A program made the translations under genes and the position numbers. A stretch of 62,299 nt of DNA. Origin: CAZWCX01 sp964632945. Its GTDB lineage: Bacteria > Planctomycetota > MHYJ01 > WSZJ01 > CAZWCX01. Location: contig CAZWCX010000031.1 in the NCBI GenBank assembly GCA_964632945.1, positions 1-62,299 on the forward strand, written 5' to 3'. The notes below the pieces were generated by a model. The model was not told the origin of the DNA. It did no database searches and saw only the letters and a program-made list of their open reading frames with translations. Below, in pieces: positions 35,869-44,549 of this stretch (position 1 is the first letter of the stretch; every line of letters begins with the position of its first letter).

Positions 35869-38400
35869 CTACCGCACCGACTTCAGCATCGCCAGGAACT
35901 CCTCCGTCGACAGCGCCCCCGACTGCCGCTTGGGCGCGAACCACGTCTCGCGGTCGGCGACCTCGCTCGACGCGTAGTAGACCATGAACGGGATCGCGGC
36001 CACGCGGAACTTCTTGTTCTTCAGCTCCGCCCCCTTGCCGCGCGCGTCCGTCGCGTCGATCTTGATGGCGACGAACCGCTGCAACTCCTCGACGACCGCC
36101 GGCGCCGCCAGCGTGGCCTTCTCGAAGGCCTTGCAGTTGCCTCACCAGTCCGCCGTGAAGTCGAGGTAGACCGGCTTTTTCTCCTTCGCCGCCAGCGCCA
36201 TCCCCTCTTCGAAATCGCGCACCCAGGCGATCTTTTTCTCCGCCGCCGTAGCCCCGCCCGGGGCGGCGACGCCGGCCGGAAAGACGGGCATGAGCCGATT
36301 CAGGCAGGCGAAGAACGTGAACGCGGCAAAGATCGCGGCGAGGACCGCGACCGACTTGAGGACCATGCGGCCGGTCCCGGCCTCGGGCGCCAGGGGCGTG
36401 AACGCGCCCAGGAACGTGGCGAAGACCATCCCCAAAACGCCGGCGAGGCCGAACGGCACCCACTCGGGGATGTACTTGGGCGTGAGCGGGAGGGCGAAGT
36501 AGATCGCCATGCCGAGGATCAGGTAGCCGAAGCCCTCCTTCAGGCGCACCATCCACATCCCGGGCTTCGGGAGGGTGGCGGAGAAGACCGCGATGAAGAG
36601 GAGCGGCACGCCCATCCCGAAGCCGAAGCTCGAGAGCATGAGGAAGCCCTCGAGGGGCGGCTTGGTCGCGGCGCTGATGATGAGGGCGCCGGCGAACGGA
36701 CCGACGCACGGGGCGGCGACGAAGCCGAGCACGAGGCCGAGGAGGAACGAGCCGATGAACCCGCCGCGGCGGCTGCCCGCATCCTCGAGCTTGGAGGTGA
36801 GGGCCGAGGGCAGGCGGATCTCGTACAGGCCGAACATGCTGAGGGCGAGGGCGACGAAGACGGCGACCACGATGCCGACGACCCAGGGATTGGCGGCGTA
36901 GGCGCCGAGATCCTCCCCCGCGCGCCCGACGATGAGGCCGAGAGTCGCATACGTGACGACGATGCCGGCCACGTAGACGAAGGCCATGAGGAGCGTCTTC
37001 GGGCGGGACTGGCCGGACTGCGAGCCGAAGTAGGCGAGGGTCACCGGAATCATCGGGTAGACGCACGGACTGAGTCCCGCGCCGAGCCCCCACGCGAGTC
37101 CGTAGAGCAGCGCGAGGACGAACCCCATCCGGTCGATTTCGGAGGCGGAGGGGCCGGCCGCGCCCGCCGGCCCCTTGCCGGCGGATTCGCTCCCGCCCGC
37201 GGACGCGTCGGCGCCTTTCCCGACGGGATCGTTCCCGGGGACGGGATTCACGCCCTTGGGATCGCCCCCCTCGCCGTTCCCCTTGGGCGCGGAGCCGGTC
37301 GAGCCGGGATCACCGATCCCGCCGTTCCCGGCGCGCGAAACGGCGGCGAACACCTCCGCCCGCGTCGGCTTCACGGACGACCCCGCCGGGACGACCCGCA
37401 CCGGCAGAACGACGACGGCCTCGGGCACGGGCTCGAGGCAGCTCTTGTCGTCGCAGGCCGCGAAAGCGGCCTGGAAACGCAGCGTCGCGTCCCCGGGGGC
37501 GACGTCCGCGGCGGCGGTGACGGGGACGAGGACATGGACCGTCTTCTCGTACACCTGGAGCGTCGCGCCGAACAGCGGCACGCCGTGCGGCTCCGGATAG
37601 ATCGGCGCGCCGAACGTGAAGCCCGGGGTGGGCGACGCCGTCACCGCCGTCGGCGTACCCGACGCCTCCTTGGGGCCGTAAATGTGGTACGTGTCCTCCA
37701 TGCGGAAGGCGACGGCGACGTGAAAGCGATCGCCGGGGCGAACGGCGTCCTGGGAAGCGAAGACCTCGAGGCGCACGGGGTAATCGTCCGGAATCCCGGA
37801 GGAATCGGCCTCCTCCGCGGTCGTCGCGGGGTCGTCCTGCGCCGGCACGGGGGCGGCGCCGAACACGTCCTGGCGCAGGGCCTTCACCGGCGTGCCGGAG
37901 GCCTCCATCCGGAGCGGAATCTCGATCCTGCGGTCGGACTGGGGAGGCAGGCAACGACGGTCGTCGCAGGCGGCGTAGGTCGCCGCGAGCCGCAGCGTCA
38001 CGGTCGTCCCCGCCCGGACGCCCTGGGGCGCCCGCACCGGCACGATGACATGAATGGTCTTTTCGTAGACCGCCAGTTTCTGCCCGAAGACGTCCATTTC
38101 CCCGGTCGCCGGGAAGACGGGCTCGCCGAACACGAATCCCTCGGTCGGCAGCGGGACCACGTTCGTCGGGGTGCCTTCGTTTTCGGCCGGGCCGTAGATG
38201 TGGAACTTGCCCGTCATCGCGAACTCGACCGCGACGGCGAACGAGTCTCCGGGCCGGATCGCGTCCTGCGATGCGAACGCGGAGACCTTGACCGGATACG
38301 GGTCGTCCGGCTGCGCCGCCGCGAAGGGGAGCCCGGCGAGGAGCAGCAGCATCGCGACCGCGGCGCCGCGCAGGCGGTCCGGGTGGAACGGGAGCAACAT
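35869..38400 (-). CDS. dsbD: DsbD-like transmembrane thiol reductase, candidate selenoprotein (in-frame TGA)
   Basis: 843 residues if the TGA at 36142-36144 is read as selenocysteine (residue 753). Architecture: signal peptide (MLLPFHPDRLRG start at 38400, with gggggaa upstream), then two DsbD-alpha-type domains each with a CDDxxC motif (YAACDDRRC and FAACDDKSC). A Gly/Pro/Ala linker leads to an eight-helix core with the redox cysteines in GLSPCVYPMIPVT and AAPCVGPFAGA. The C-terminal thioredoxin-like domain ends with cis-Pro AAIPFMVYY. Its active site reads TADW-TGA-GNCKAFE, aligning with WCVAC of E. coli DsbD. Frame and family similarity continue without a break to the stop at 35869. DsbD carries electrons from cytoplasmic thioredoxin to periplasmic partners. 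Without readthrough the product would be a 752-aa protein lacking the gamma domain. A point mutation or assembly error from TGC is the alternative. Confidence 0.85.
36115..36134 (-). promoter_or_regulatory. Bacterial SECIS-like hairpin after the dsbD TGA
   Basis: On the minus strand, GGCCTT (36125-36130), loop CGAG (36121-36124), AAGGCC (36115-36120). The loop begins 17 nt after the TGA and has G at its second position, meeting the general bSECIS rules (short stem, apical loop 16-37 nt from UGA, G among the first two loop bases). A GC/GC pair outside a 2x2 internal loop can extend it. It lies within coding sequence, as expected. Confidence 0.6.
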
Positions 38401-38554
38401 GAGATTCCCCCTGCATCGGAAAGGCCGGGTTCCCTGCGGGCCGCGCCGGATGGCCGGCGCTCGGCTCTCGGGCCGCGGCACGTCGTCGGGGCGGGTTCCC
38501 CGCGAAGGACGGCCGCGGGGCATCGCTTCTCGCGCCGGCCGGGTCGTCCCGGCG

Positions 38555-39304
38555 TCAGACGCCGCGGACCAGCCGGTCGCCCAGGATGCGCGGCAGACCG
38601 CCCGAATCGTAGATCTTCTGCCGCGTCGTTTCGAAGTCGTAGTCCAGACGCCGCCACTCGATCTCGCCGTTGTCGATGGTCACGTAGCAGGCGCGGTTGT
38701 CGCCGTCGCGCGGCTGCCCCACGGATCCCACGTTCACCAACAGCTTCTCGCTGCCGAGCTTGTGGCGGTAGTCCGTCTCCCCGATGGAGATGAACCGGAA
38801 GGCCTCGGTGAATATTCCCGGCACGTGGGTGTGGCCCCCGAAGGCATGGAGCTTCACCTTCGAAAACACCTCTTTCATCAGCTCCTGATTCATCGCGTCG
38901 ATCGGCAGGATGTACTGCGTCGTCGGCTCGACCGGAGAGGCGTGGACGTACAGGTGATCCCCCACCTCGAGATGCGTGGGGAAGCCGGTGATGTACTTCC
39001 AGAGCACCTCGTTCTCTTCCGCGGAACAAACGGGGTTCTTGAGCTGCTCCCGGGTCCAGAGCACGGCCTGCATGGCCTTGGGGTTGAAGCCGATCGGTTC
39101 GCCGATGACCGCCTGCTCGTGGTTGCCGAGGAGGCTCCACTTGCAGTTTTCCATCGCGAGCTTGAGGCACTCGCGGGGGTTGGGTCCGTATCCGATCACG
39201 TCGCCGAGACAGAGGATCTCCTTGATCCCCTGCGCCTTGATATCGTCAAGGACGACCCGGAACGCCTCCAGGTTGGCGTGGATATCCGAGATGATGGCGA
39301 ACAC
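38555..39304 (-). CDS. Metallophosphoesterase of the YfcE/ApaH-like group
   Basis: 249 aa, calcineurin-like two-metal phosphoesterase. Ligand motifs in order: DIHAN near residue 7, GDVIGYGPNP, GNHEQA, VHASP, GGHTHVPG. A GSVGQPRD near residue 190 is typical of the prokaryotic subgroup that includes diadenosine tetraphosphatase-like and phosphodiesterase members. No signal peptide, so cytoplasmic. Substrate unknown. A TACAAT -10-like hexamer lies 40 bases upstream (39344-39349) but its -35 is poorly spaced. Confidence 0.9.
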   Translation of the reverse strand: MFAIISDIHANLEAFRVVLDDIKAQGIKEILCLGDVIGYGPNPRECLKLAMENCKWSLLGNHEQAVIGEPIGFNPKAMQAVLWTREQLKNPVCSAEENEVLWKYITGFPTHLEVGDHLYVHASPVEPTTQYILPIDAMNQELMKEVFSKVKLHAFGGHTHVPGIFTEAFRFISIGETDYRHKLGSEKLLVNVGSVGQPRDGDNRACYVTIDNGEIEWRRLDYDFETTRQKIYDSGGLPRILGDRLVRGV

Positions 39305-39405
39305 GCGCCACTCCTCCCCCGACTTGGGCGTGAGATTCGCCGCATTGTATCAGAAATCCACCCCGGGCAAGCGAAAGTTGCTGTCCCGAACGGAGTTCCC
39401 GCCGC

Positions 39406-40908
39406 CTACCCTTGGGCGGCGGGTTGGTTATCGATCTGCGCGCGTTGCAGCTTTCCGCTGTAGTCGACGTAGACCGTCTTCCATTCGGTGAAGACGTCGA
39501 AGACGGTCTGGCTGGCCTCACGATGGCCGTTGCCGGTGTCTTTGGTGCCGCCGAACGGGAGATGGCTCTCCGCGCCGATGGTCGGCCCGTTCACGTAGAC
39601 GATGCCGCAATCGATGCGCTCGAGGGCGCGGAACGCCTGGTTGACGTCGCGGGTGTAGATCGAGGACGAGAGCCCGTAATTCGAATCGTTGAGGGTCTCG
39701 AGCGCCTCCTCGAACGTATCGACCGTGATGACGCTGAGGACGGGGCCGAAGATTTCCTCGCGGAAGAGGCGCATCGAGCGGGTGACGCCGTCGAAGAGGG
39801 TCGGGGGGAAGAACCAGCCCTTGCGGCACTCCCCTTCCATGTAACGGGCGCCGCCGAGGAGGAGCTTCGCGCCCTCGCGCTTGCCGATCTCGACGTACTC
39901 GGACACGCCCTTGACCCGCCCCTCGTTGATCAGCGGGCCGACCTGGACGGATTCGTCGAGGCCGTAGCCGAGCTTGAGCCCGCGCGCGGCCTCCACGAGG
40001 CGGCCGAGGAATTCCTCTTTCACGCCGCGCTGAACGATGAGGCGGCTGGTCGCCGTGCACCGCTGTCCGGCGGTGGCAAAGGCGCCCCAGAGCGCGCCCT
40101 CGAGGGCGAGCCGGAGGTCGGCGTCGTTCATCACGATCGAGGCGTTCTTGCCGCCGAGTTCGAGCGAACAGCGCTTGAGGTGCTTGCCGCAGCGCTCGGC
40201 GATGTCCCGCCCGACTTCCGAAGAGCCCGTGAAGGAAACCACCCGGACGTCCGGGTGCATGACCAGCGGCACGCCGACTTCGCCGCCGCTGCCATGGATG
40301 AGATTGACCACCCCCGCGGGAAGGCCCGCCTCGAGAAAGACCTCGAGAAGCTTGTGGGCGCAGTGCGGGGTGTCGCTCGCGGGCTTGAAGACGATGGTAT
40401 TGCCGCTGACGAGGGCGGGGAACATCTTCCAGGTCGGGATGGCGACCGGGAAGTTCCAGGGAGAGATGACGGCGCACACGCCGATCGGGGCGCGCACGGC
40501 CATGGCGAATTTGCTCGGCAATTCCGAGGGGCTCGTGAAGCCGAACAGGCGCCGACCCTCGCCCGCCGCGTAGTAGGCGGTGTCGATCGCCTCCTGCACG
40601 TCGCCGCGCGCCTCGGAGAGGACCTTGCCCATCTCACGCGTCATCACGCGCGCGAGCTCCTCCTTGCGGCGCTCGAGCACCTCGCCGATGCGGTAGAGGA
40701 CCTCGCCGCGCTTGGGCGCCGGCGTGTCGCGCCAGGCGGGGAACGCCTTCTTCGCGGCCTGCACCGCGCGATCCACGTCGGCCGCGTCCGAGCGCGGGAA
40801 TTCGCCCACCACGTCCTCGGTGTTCGACGGGTTCACGTCGGGGAAGAAACGTCCGGTCCCGGAGGGGACCCAGCGGCCTTCGATGTGGTTCAACATGCGT
40901 TCCGCCAT
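39406..40908 (-). CDS. NAD(P)-dependent aldehyde dehydrogenase (second copy)
   Basis: 500 aa from the ATG at 40908 (gagga upstream). Same family blocks as the enzyme at 22756: PWNFPVAIPTWKMFPALVSG, SFTGSSEVGRDIA, Glu in LELGGKNASIV, Cys in TAGQRCTATSR. The pair are clearly related but diverged. It follows nuoI by 168 bases, separated by an inverted repeat, so it is probably its own unit. Substrate unknown. Confidence 0.93.
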   Translation of the reverse strand: MAERMLNHIEGRWVPSGTGRFFPDVNPSNTEDVVGEFPRSDAADVDRAVQAAKKAFPAWRDTPAPKRGEVLYRIGEVLERRKEELARVMTREMGKVLSEARGDVQEAIDTAYYAAGEGRRLFGFTSPSELPSKFAMAVRAPIGVCAVISPWNFPVAIPTWKMFPALVSGNTIVFKPASDTPHCAHKLLEVFLEAGLPAGVVNLIHGSGGEVGVPLVMHPDVRVVSFTGSSEVGRDIAERCGKHLKRCSLELGGKNASIVMNDADLRLALEGALWGAFATAGQRCTATSRLIVQRGVKEEFLGRLVEAARGLKLGYGLDESVQVGPLINEGRVKGVSEYVEIGKREGAKLLLGGARYMEGECRKGWFFPPTLFDGVTRSMRLFREEIFGPVLSVITVDTFEEALETLNDSNYGLSSSIYTRDVNQAFRALERIDCGIVYVNGPTIGAESHLPFGGTKDTGNGHREASQTVFDVFTEWKTVYVDYSGKLQRAQIDNQPAAQG

Positions 40909-41015
40909 GGGGGGATCCTCCCGAGCAAGAGTCGCCGGCCGGGGGCCGGCGGGGACCGGAAGAAAGAGACCTGCCGGACGGGGTTGTGGGCGCTCGTCCG
41001 ACCACAGACACGAGA

Positions 41016-41042
41016 GGCACGAAGAACGCGCTTCTTCGTGCC
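41016..41042. repeat. Inverted repeat after nuoI, related to the one after rpsI
   Basis: Stem GGCACGAAGAA (41016-41026) and TTCTTCGTGCC (41032-41042) around CGCGC. It resembles the 16613-16657 element in stem words (CACGAAG, CACGAGG), preceding GACACGAG and CGCG-bearing loop, and likewise sits just past the last gene of an operon. Either a terminator without a strong U-tract or a dispersed palindromic repeat. Confidence 0.6.
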
Positions 41043-41076
41043 CCTGCGCCGCCCGGTCCAAACGAGGAAACCCGGG

Positions 41077-41598
41077 TCAATTCCCCGGGTTCGCGGACGG
41101 GGGAACGCCGACCTCCGCACCGGTCAGAATGGGCGGGTACATCGGCAGATCCGCCATCGGCGACTCGGCGCGCTTGCAGTTGGGCGAGCTGCGGCCGCCG
41201 ACCTTGATGAAGTCGACCAGCATGTCGTTGCGATCGAGCGAGCTGCAGTCGTACGCGTTGGCCATCCAGATGCACTTCGTCGGACAAGGCTCGCAGCACA
41301 GGTTGCAGAAAAGGCACTTGCTGTAGTCGATCTCGAAGCGGGTGATCTTGAGCTTCTTGTTCACGCGCTCGAGGTCGATGTAAATGCAGTCCACCGGACA
41401 CGCGTTGGCGCAGATGTAACAGCCGATGCACTTGTCCACGTCATACTCGTGCCAACCCCGGTAGCCGGTCGGCACGCGCCAGACCTCCTCGGGGTACTCC
41501 ATCGTCACCGGCTTCGTGAACAGGTAGCGGATGGTGAGCATCATCCCCTTGAGGGTGGTGACGACTCCCATGACCACGTTGTACGCGTAGGATTTCAT
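41077..41598 (-). CDS. nuoI: NADH-quinone oxidoreductase subunit I
   Basis: 173 aa peripheral-arm subunit carrying clusters N6a and N6b. Two 4Fe-4S motifs are complete: CIGCYICANACP (about residues 57-68) and CLFCNLCCEPCP (about 94-105). The C-terminal 40 residues (Pro-rich) extend beyond typical NuoI. It lies 61 bases after nuoD. Confidence 0.96.
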   Translation of the reverse strand: MKSYAYNVVMGVVTTLKGMMLTIRYLFTKPVTMEYPEEVWRVPTGYRGWHEYDVDKCIGCYICANACPVDCIYIDLERVNKKLKITRFEIDYSKCLFCNLCCEPCPTKCIWMANAYDCSSLDRNDMLVDFIKVGGRSSPNCKRAESPMADLPMYPPILTGAEVGVPPSANPGN

Positions 41599-41659
41599 GA
41601 ACGTCTCTCGCCAATCGGATGCGCCCGCGGGCGCATCGCTCGGTCCACCACACCGGAGT

Positions 41660-42784
41660 CTACCGATCCACCTCTCCCAGGACGATGTCGATCGACCCCA
41701 GGATCGCGACCAGGTCCGCGATCATGACGTTCCGGGTCATCTCGGGAAGCACGCTGAGGTTGCAGAAGGACGGCGCGCGCACCTTCACCCGGTACGGCTT
41801 GTCCGTCCCATTGCTGATCACGTAGAACCCCAACTCTCCGCGCGGGTTCTCGATGCGGACGTACTTCTCGCCCTTCTTGGTCTTGATGACCTTCTTGAGC
41901 TGCTTCGACACCACCTCGCCCTTGGGCAGCGACGCGACCGCCTGTTCGATGATCCGCAGGCTCTCCAGCATCTCCTGCACGCGGACCCAGTACCGGTCCC
42001 AGCAGTCGCCTACCGCGCCGACCCGGCCGGTCCCAACCGGCACGTTGAAATTGTACTTCTCGTATCCCGAATACGGCTCCACCTTGCGCACGTCCATCGA
42101 CACGCCCGAGGCGCGCAGGATCGGCCCGGTGATTCCGTAGGCGATCGCCAGCGGCGGCGGCAGCACCCCGATGTTCGCCGTCCGGCTGATGAAAATCTGG
42201 TTGAACGAGAGCAGCTCGTTGTACTCCTCCACCCGCTTGGGGAAGGACTTGCAGAACTCGTCGACCTTCTTCAGGAAGTCCGCGCCGACATCGCGCATGA
42301 CCCCGCCGATGCGCACATAGTTGTAGGTCAGGCGCGCGCCGGAGGCGATTTCGAACATGTTGAGGATCGACTCGCGCTCGCGGAAGCACCACAGGAACGG
42401 CGTGTACGCGCCGATGTCGATGCCGAACGTCCCGACCGCCAGGAGGTGCGAGGCGATGCGGTTGAGCTCCGCCATGATCACGCGCAAGGCCTGCGCGCGC
42501 GCCGGGATCTCGATGTCCATCAGCGACTCGGTGGCCAGACAGAAGCCGAGGTTGTCGCTCATGGACGACAGGTAGTCCATCCGGTCGGTGTAGGGAACGA
42601 ACTGCACGTAGGTGACGTTCTCGCCGATCTTCTCGGCGCAACGGTGCAGATACCCGATCACCGGCGTGACCTCGGTGACGATCTCGCCGTCGGTCTTCAG
42701 GAGCAGGCGGAGCACCCCGTGCGTGGAGGGGTGCTGCGGCCCCATGTTGATGTACATTTCCTCGGAATCGAGGGTCTTAACCAT
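41660..42784 (-). CDS. nuoD: NADH-quinone oxidoreductase subunit D
   Basis: 374 aa quinone-site subunit, starting at the ATG at 42784 (MVKTLDSEEMYINMGPQHPS), which overlaps the nuoB stop by eight bases. GPQHPSTHGVLRLLLKTDGE, YLHRCAEKIGE and the C-terminal IVLGEVDR are diagnostic of the 49-kDa subunit. It is a stand-alone NuoD, not a NuoCD fusion, and no nuoC lies beside it. Confidence 0.97.
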   Translation of the reverse strand: MVKTLDSEEMYINMGPQHPSTHGVLRLLLKTDGEIVTEVTPVIGYLHRCAEKIGENVTYVQFVPYTDRMDYLSSMSDNLGFCLATESLMDIEIPARAQALRVIMAELNRIASHLLAVGTFGIDIGAYTPFLWCFRERESILNMFEIASGARLTYNYVRIGGVMRDVGADFLKKVDEFCKSFPKRVEEYNELLSFNQIFISRTANIGVLPPPLAIAYGITGPILRASGVSMDVRKVEPYSGYEKYNFNVPVGTGRVGAVGDCWDRYWVRVQEMLESLRIIEQAVASLPKGEVVSKQLKKVIKTKKGEKYVRIENPRGELGFYVISNGTDKPYRVKVRAPSFCNLSVLPEMTRNVMIADLVAILGSIDIVLGEVDR

Positions 42785-43316
42785 GCGTCGAGATCCTTTC
42801 GCTCGCGAGGACCGAGCGGACCGCGGCATGCTTCACGTCGGCGCCGTCGAGCCTCATCCCGCGGATCTTCTCCTGCAGGCGCATGAAGCCCTCCATCAGG
42901 GCCTCGGGGCGCGGCGGACAGCCGGGGACGTACACGTCCACGGGGACGATCTTGTCGACCCCCTTGACGACGTGATACCCCCATTGATAGTACGGGCCGC
43001 CGCCCACCGTGCACGCCCCCATGGCGATCACGTAGCGGGGCTCGGGCATCTGTTCGTACAGGCGCTGGATCACTCCGGCCATCTTGGCCGTCACCGTCCC
43101 CGCGACGATCATCAGGTCCGACTGCCGCGGCGTGCCGCGGAACACCCCGGCCCCGAAGCGGTCCAGATCGTACCGCGCCGCCGCCGTCGCCATCATTTCG
43201 ATCGCGCAGCAGGCAATGCCGAAGGTCATCGGCCACACCGACCAGCTCTTCGCCCAGTTCACGGTGTCCACGACCTTCGTCAGCATGACGCTGCCGGCCT
43301 TGAACTGTGTATCCAT
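42777..43316 (-). CDS. nuoB: NADH-quinone oxidoreductase subunit B
   Basis: 179 aa; binds cluster N2, which reduces quinone. WPMTFGIACCAIEMMATAAARYDLDRFG, split here as IACCAIEMM and ARYDLDRFG, MGACTVGGGPY and VPGCPPRPEAL carry the four Cys. A gaggggtg precedes the ATG. First gene of nuoB-D-I behind its own promoter. Confidence 0.97.
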   Translation of the reverse strand: MDTQFKAGSVMLTKVVDTVNWAKSWSVWPMTFGIACCAIEMMATAAARYDLDRFGAGVFRGTPRQSDLMIVAGTVTAKMAGVIQRLYEQMPEPRYVIAMGACTVGGGPYYQWGYHVVKGVDKIVPVDVYVPGCPPRPEALMEGFMRLQEKIRGMRLDGADVKHAAVRSVLASERISTHG

Positions 43317-43372
43317 GGTTCACCCCTCGTGCGTTCTTGGGGACCATCCGCACCCACACCGGATGCGTTCTC

Positions 43373-43401
43373 AGTGTACGCCATCCGCGAGATCGGATCA
43401 A
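43373..43401 (-). promoter_or_regulatory. Sigma70-like promoter of nuoB-nuoD-nuoI
   Basis: Minus strand TTGATC (43396-43401), 17-base spacer, TACACT (43373-43378), 57 bases before the nuoB ATG. Confidence 0.6.
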
Positions 43402-43450
43402 CAGATTCGCGGTCGGCTTCCCGGACCACGGGCGCGCGGGCACGGCGGGG

Positions 43451-43477
43451 AAAAAAACCCAGGCAGCCCCGCGGGCT
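43451..43477 (-). terminator. Possible weak terminator after the iscU-PSP1 pair
   Basis: Minus strand AGCCC-loop-GGGCT stem (43465-43477), seven further bases, then seven T residues (A-run 43451-43457 on the plus strand), about 50 bases past the PSP1 gene stop. The short stem and gap before the T-run make it weak. Confidence 0.35.
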
Positions 43478-43525
43478 CGTCAACCGGCAGCCCGGACGCC
43501 CACGGCGTCCCTACGCGGAAGCGCT

Positions 43526-44011
43526 TCAGCCACCTCCGCATCCGCCTTCCCCTCCGGCATCCTTGAGGGCGATCTGGCGGAATTCGACGCGTGCGCCGAA
43601 TCGGTGGGTGAGGGAGTGCATGAGCGGGGCGAGATTCATGAGCCCGTGCTTGACGAAGGCAACGATCATCTGCTCGCCCCCGAAGGTCAGCTCGAGGTCC
43701 TTCACCTCGATGGGGATGCGCAGTCGGGCGATCTCCTCGCGGGCGAAGACCGTGGCGGCGATGCGCCGGCTTTCCAGCTCCTCCGCCTGCAGCAGGTCGT
43801 CGAACGAGGCGCGACGGACCAGGCGGGGAAACACCTCCGGCGACAGGCCGTCGGGAAGCGGATCCGGCGCCGAAACCACTTCCCCCAGCTCCAGGCCGCG
43901 ATCGGAACGAACCACGCACCGCTCCTGCTCCCGCAGATCCCCGAGGTCGGTGACGAAGTTCTCGACGATGACGGTGCGCCCGTACTGGATGGAGGTCAGG
44001 TAGTTCATCAT
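43526..44011 (-). CDS. PSP1 domain protein (YaaT-like)
   Basis: 161 aa. RTVIVENFVTDLGDL and RSDRGLELGEVVSAP match the PSP1 C-terminal domain found in YaaT, which in Bacillus acts with YlbF and YmcA in RNA processing and phosphorelay. The C-terminus is Gly/Cys-rich (ends GGEGGCGGG). The ATG at 44011 overlaps the iscU-like stop as ATGA, so the two are translationally coupled. The functional link to Fe-S assembly is not known. Confidence 0.82.
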   Translation of the reverse strand: MMNYLTSIQYGRTVIVENFVTDLGDLREQERCVVRSDRGLELGEVVSAPDPLPDGLSPEVFPRLVRRASFDDLLQAEELESRRIAATVFAREEIARLRIPIEVKDLELTFGGEQMIVAFVKHGLMNLAPLMHSLTHRFGARVEFRQIALKDAGGEGGCGGG

Positions 44012-44427
44012 GACGAAGCCGGTCCGGCATGCCCCGCGCCCTGGGAGGCCGGGGCGCGATACTTCCCGAGGGCGTCCCGCAGGGCGTCTTCGGCGAGGAC
44101 GGAACAGTGGATCTTCCGCTCGGGCAGGCCGCCGAGCGCTGCGGCGATCCGTTCCTTGGTGAGGGCGCGCACCTCGGCCAGGGGTCGGCCGACGATCATC
44201 ACGGTGGCCATCGACGAGGCGGCGATCGCCGCGCCGCACCCGTACGTCTTGAACCGGGCGGCGCGCACGACGTCCCCCTCGATCTTGAGGTACAGCTTCA
44301 TCATGTCACCGCAGACCGGGTTGGTGACCACGCCGACGGCGTCGGCGCCGGGAAGTTCCCCGACGTTCCGCGGGTTGGTGAAGTGGTCCATGACCGTTGC
44401 ATTGTAGTCGGCCGTTTCCTGGCTCAC
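44008..44427 (-). CDS. iscU: Fe-S cluster scaffold protein, NifU N-terminal/IscU family
   Basis: 139 aa. GTG start at 44427 with ggaggaaa upstream. The three scaffold cysteines are present: NPVCGDMM, TYGCGAAIAAS and KIHCSVLAEDA. Builds 2Fe-2S/4Fe-4S clusters before transfer to apo-proteins, plausibly those of complex I encoded next. No iscS, hscA or sufBCD in the window. The symbol is by family; SufU-type assignment is possible. Confidence 0.92.
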   Translation of the reverse strand: MSQETADYNATVMDHFTNPRNVGELPGADAVGVVTNPVCGDMMKLYLKIEGDVVRAARFKTYGCGAAIAASSMATVMIVGRPLAEVRALTKERIAAALGGLPERKIHCSVLAEDALRDALGKYRAPASQGAGHAGPASS

Positions 44428-44549
44428 GCGCTTTCCTCCGGTGCGGGTCGAACCCGGATGATACCAGGAAGGCGCGGCGGAGGCCAGGAGGAAGATCGGA
44501 CCGCCGCGGTCGGGGTGCGAGGCGCCCGGTGAAGGGAGGGGAGCCGGGC

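Noticed and set aside
36142..36144. General reassignment of TGA to an amino acid as the explanation for the dsbD stop
   Set aside because: TGA terminates other well-defined genes here (nuoL at 1830, nuoM at 3510, the iscU-like gene at 44008), so TGA is an ordinary stop in this genome.
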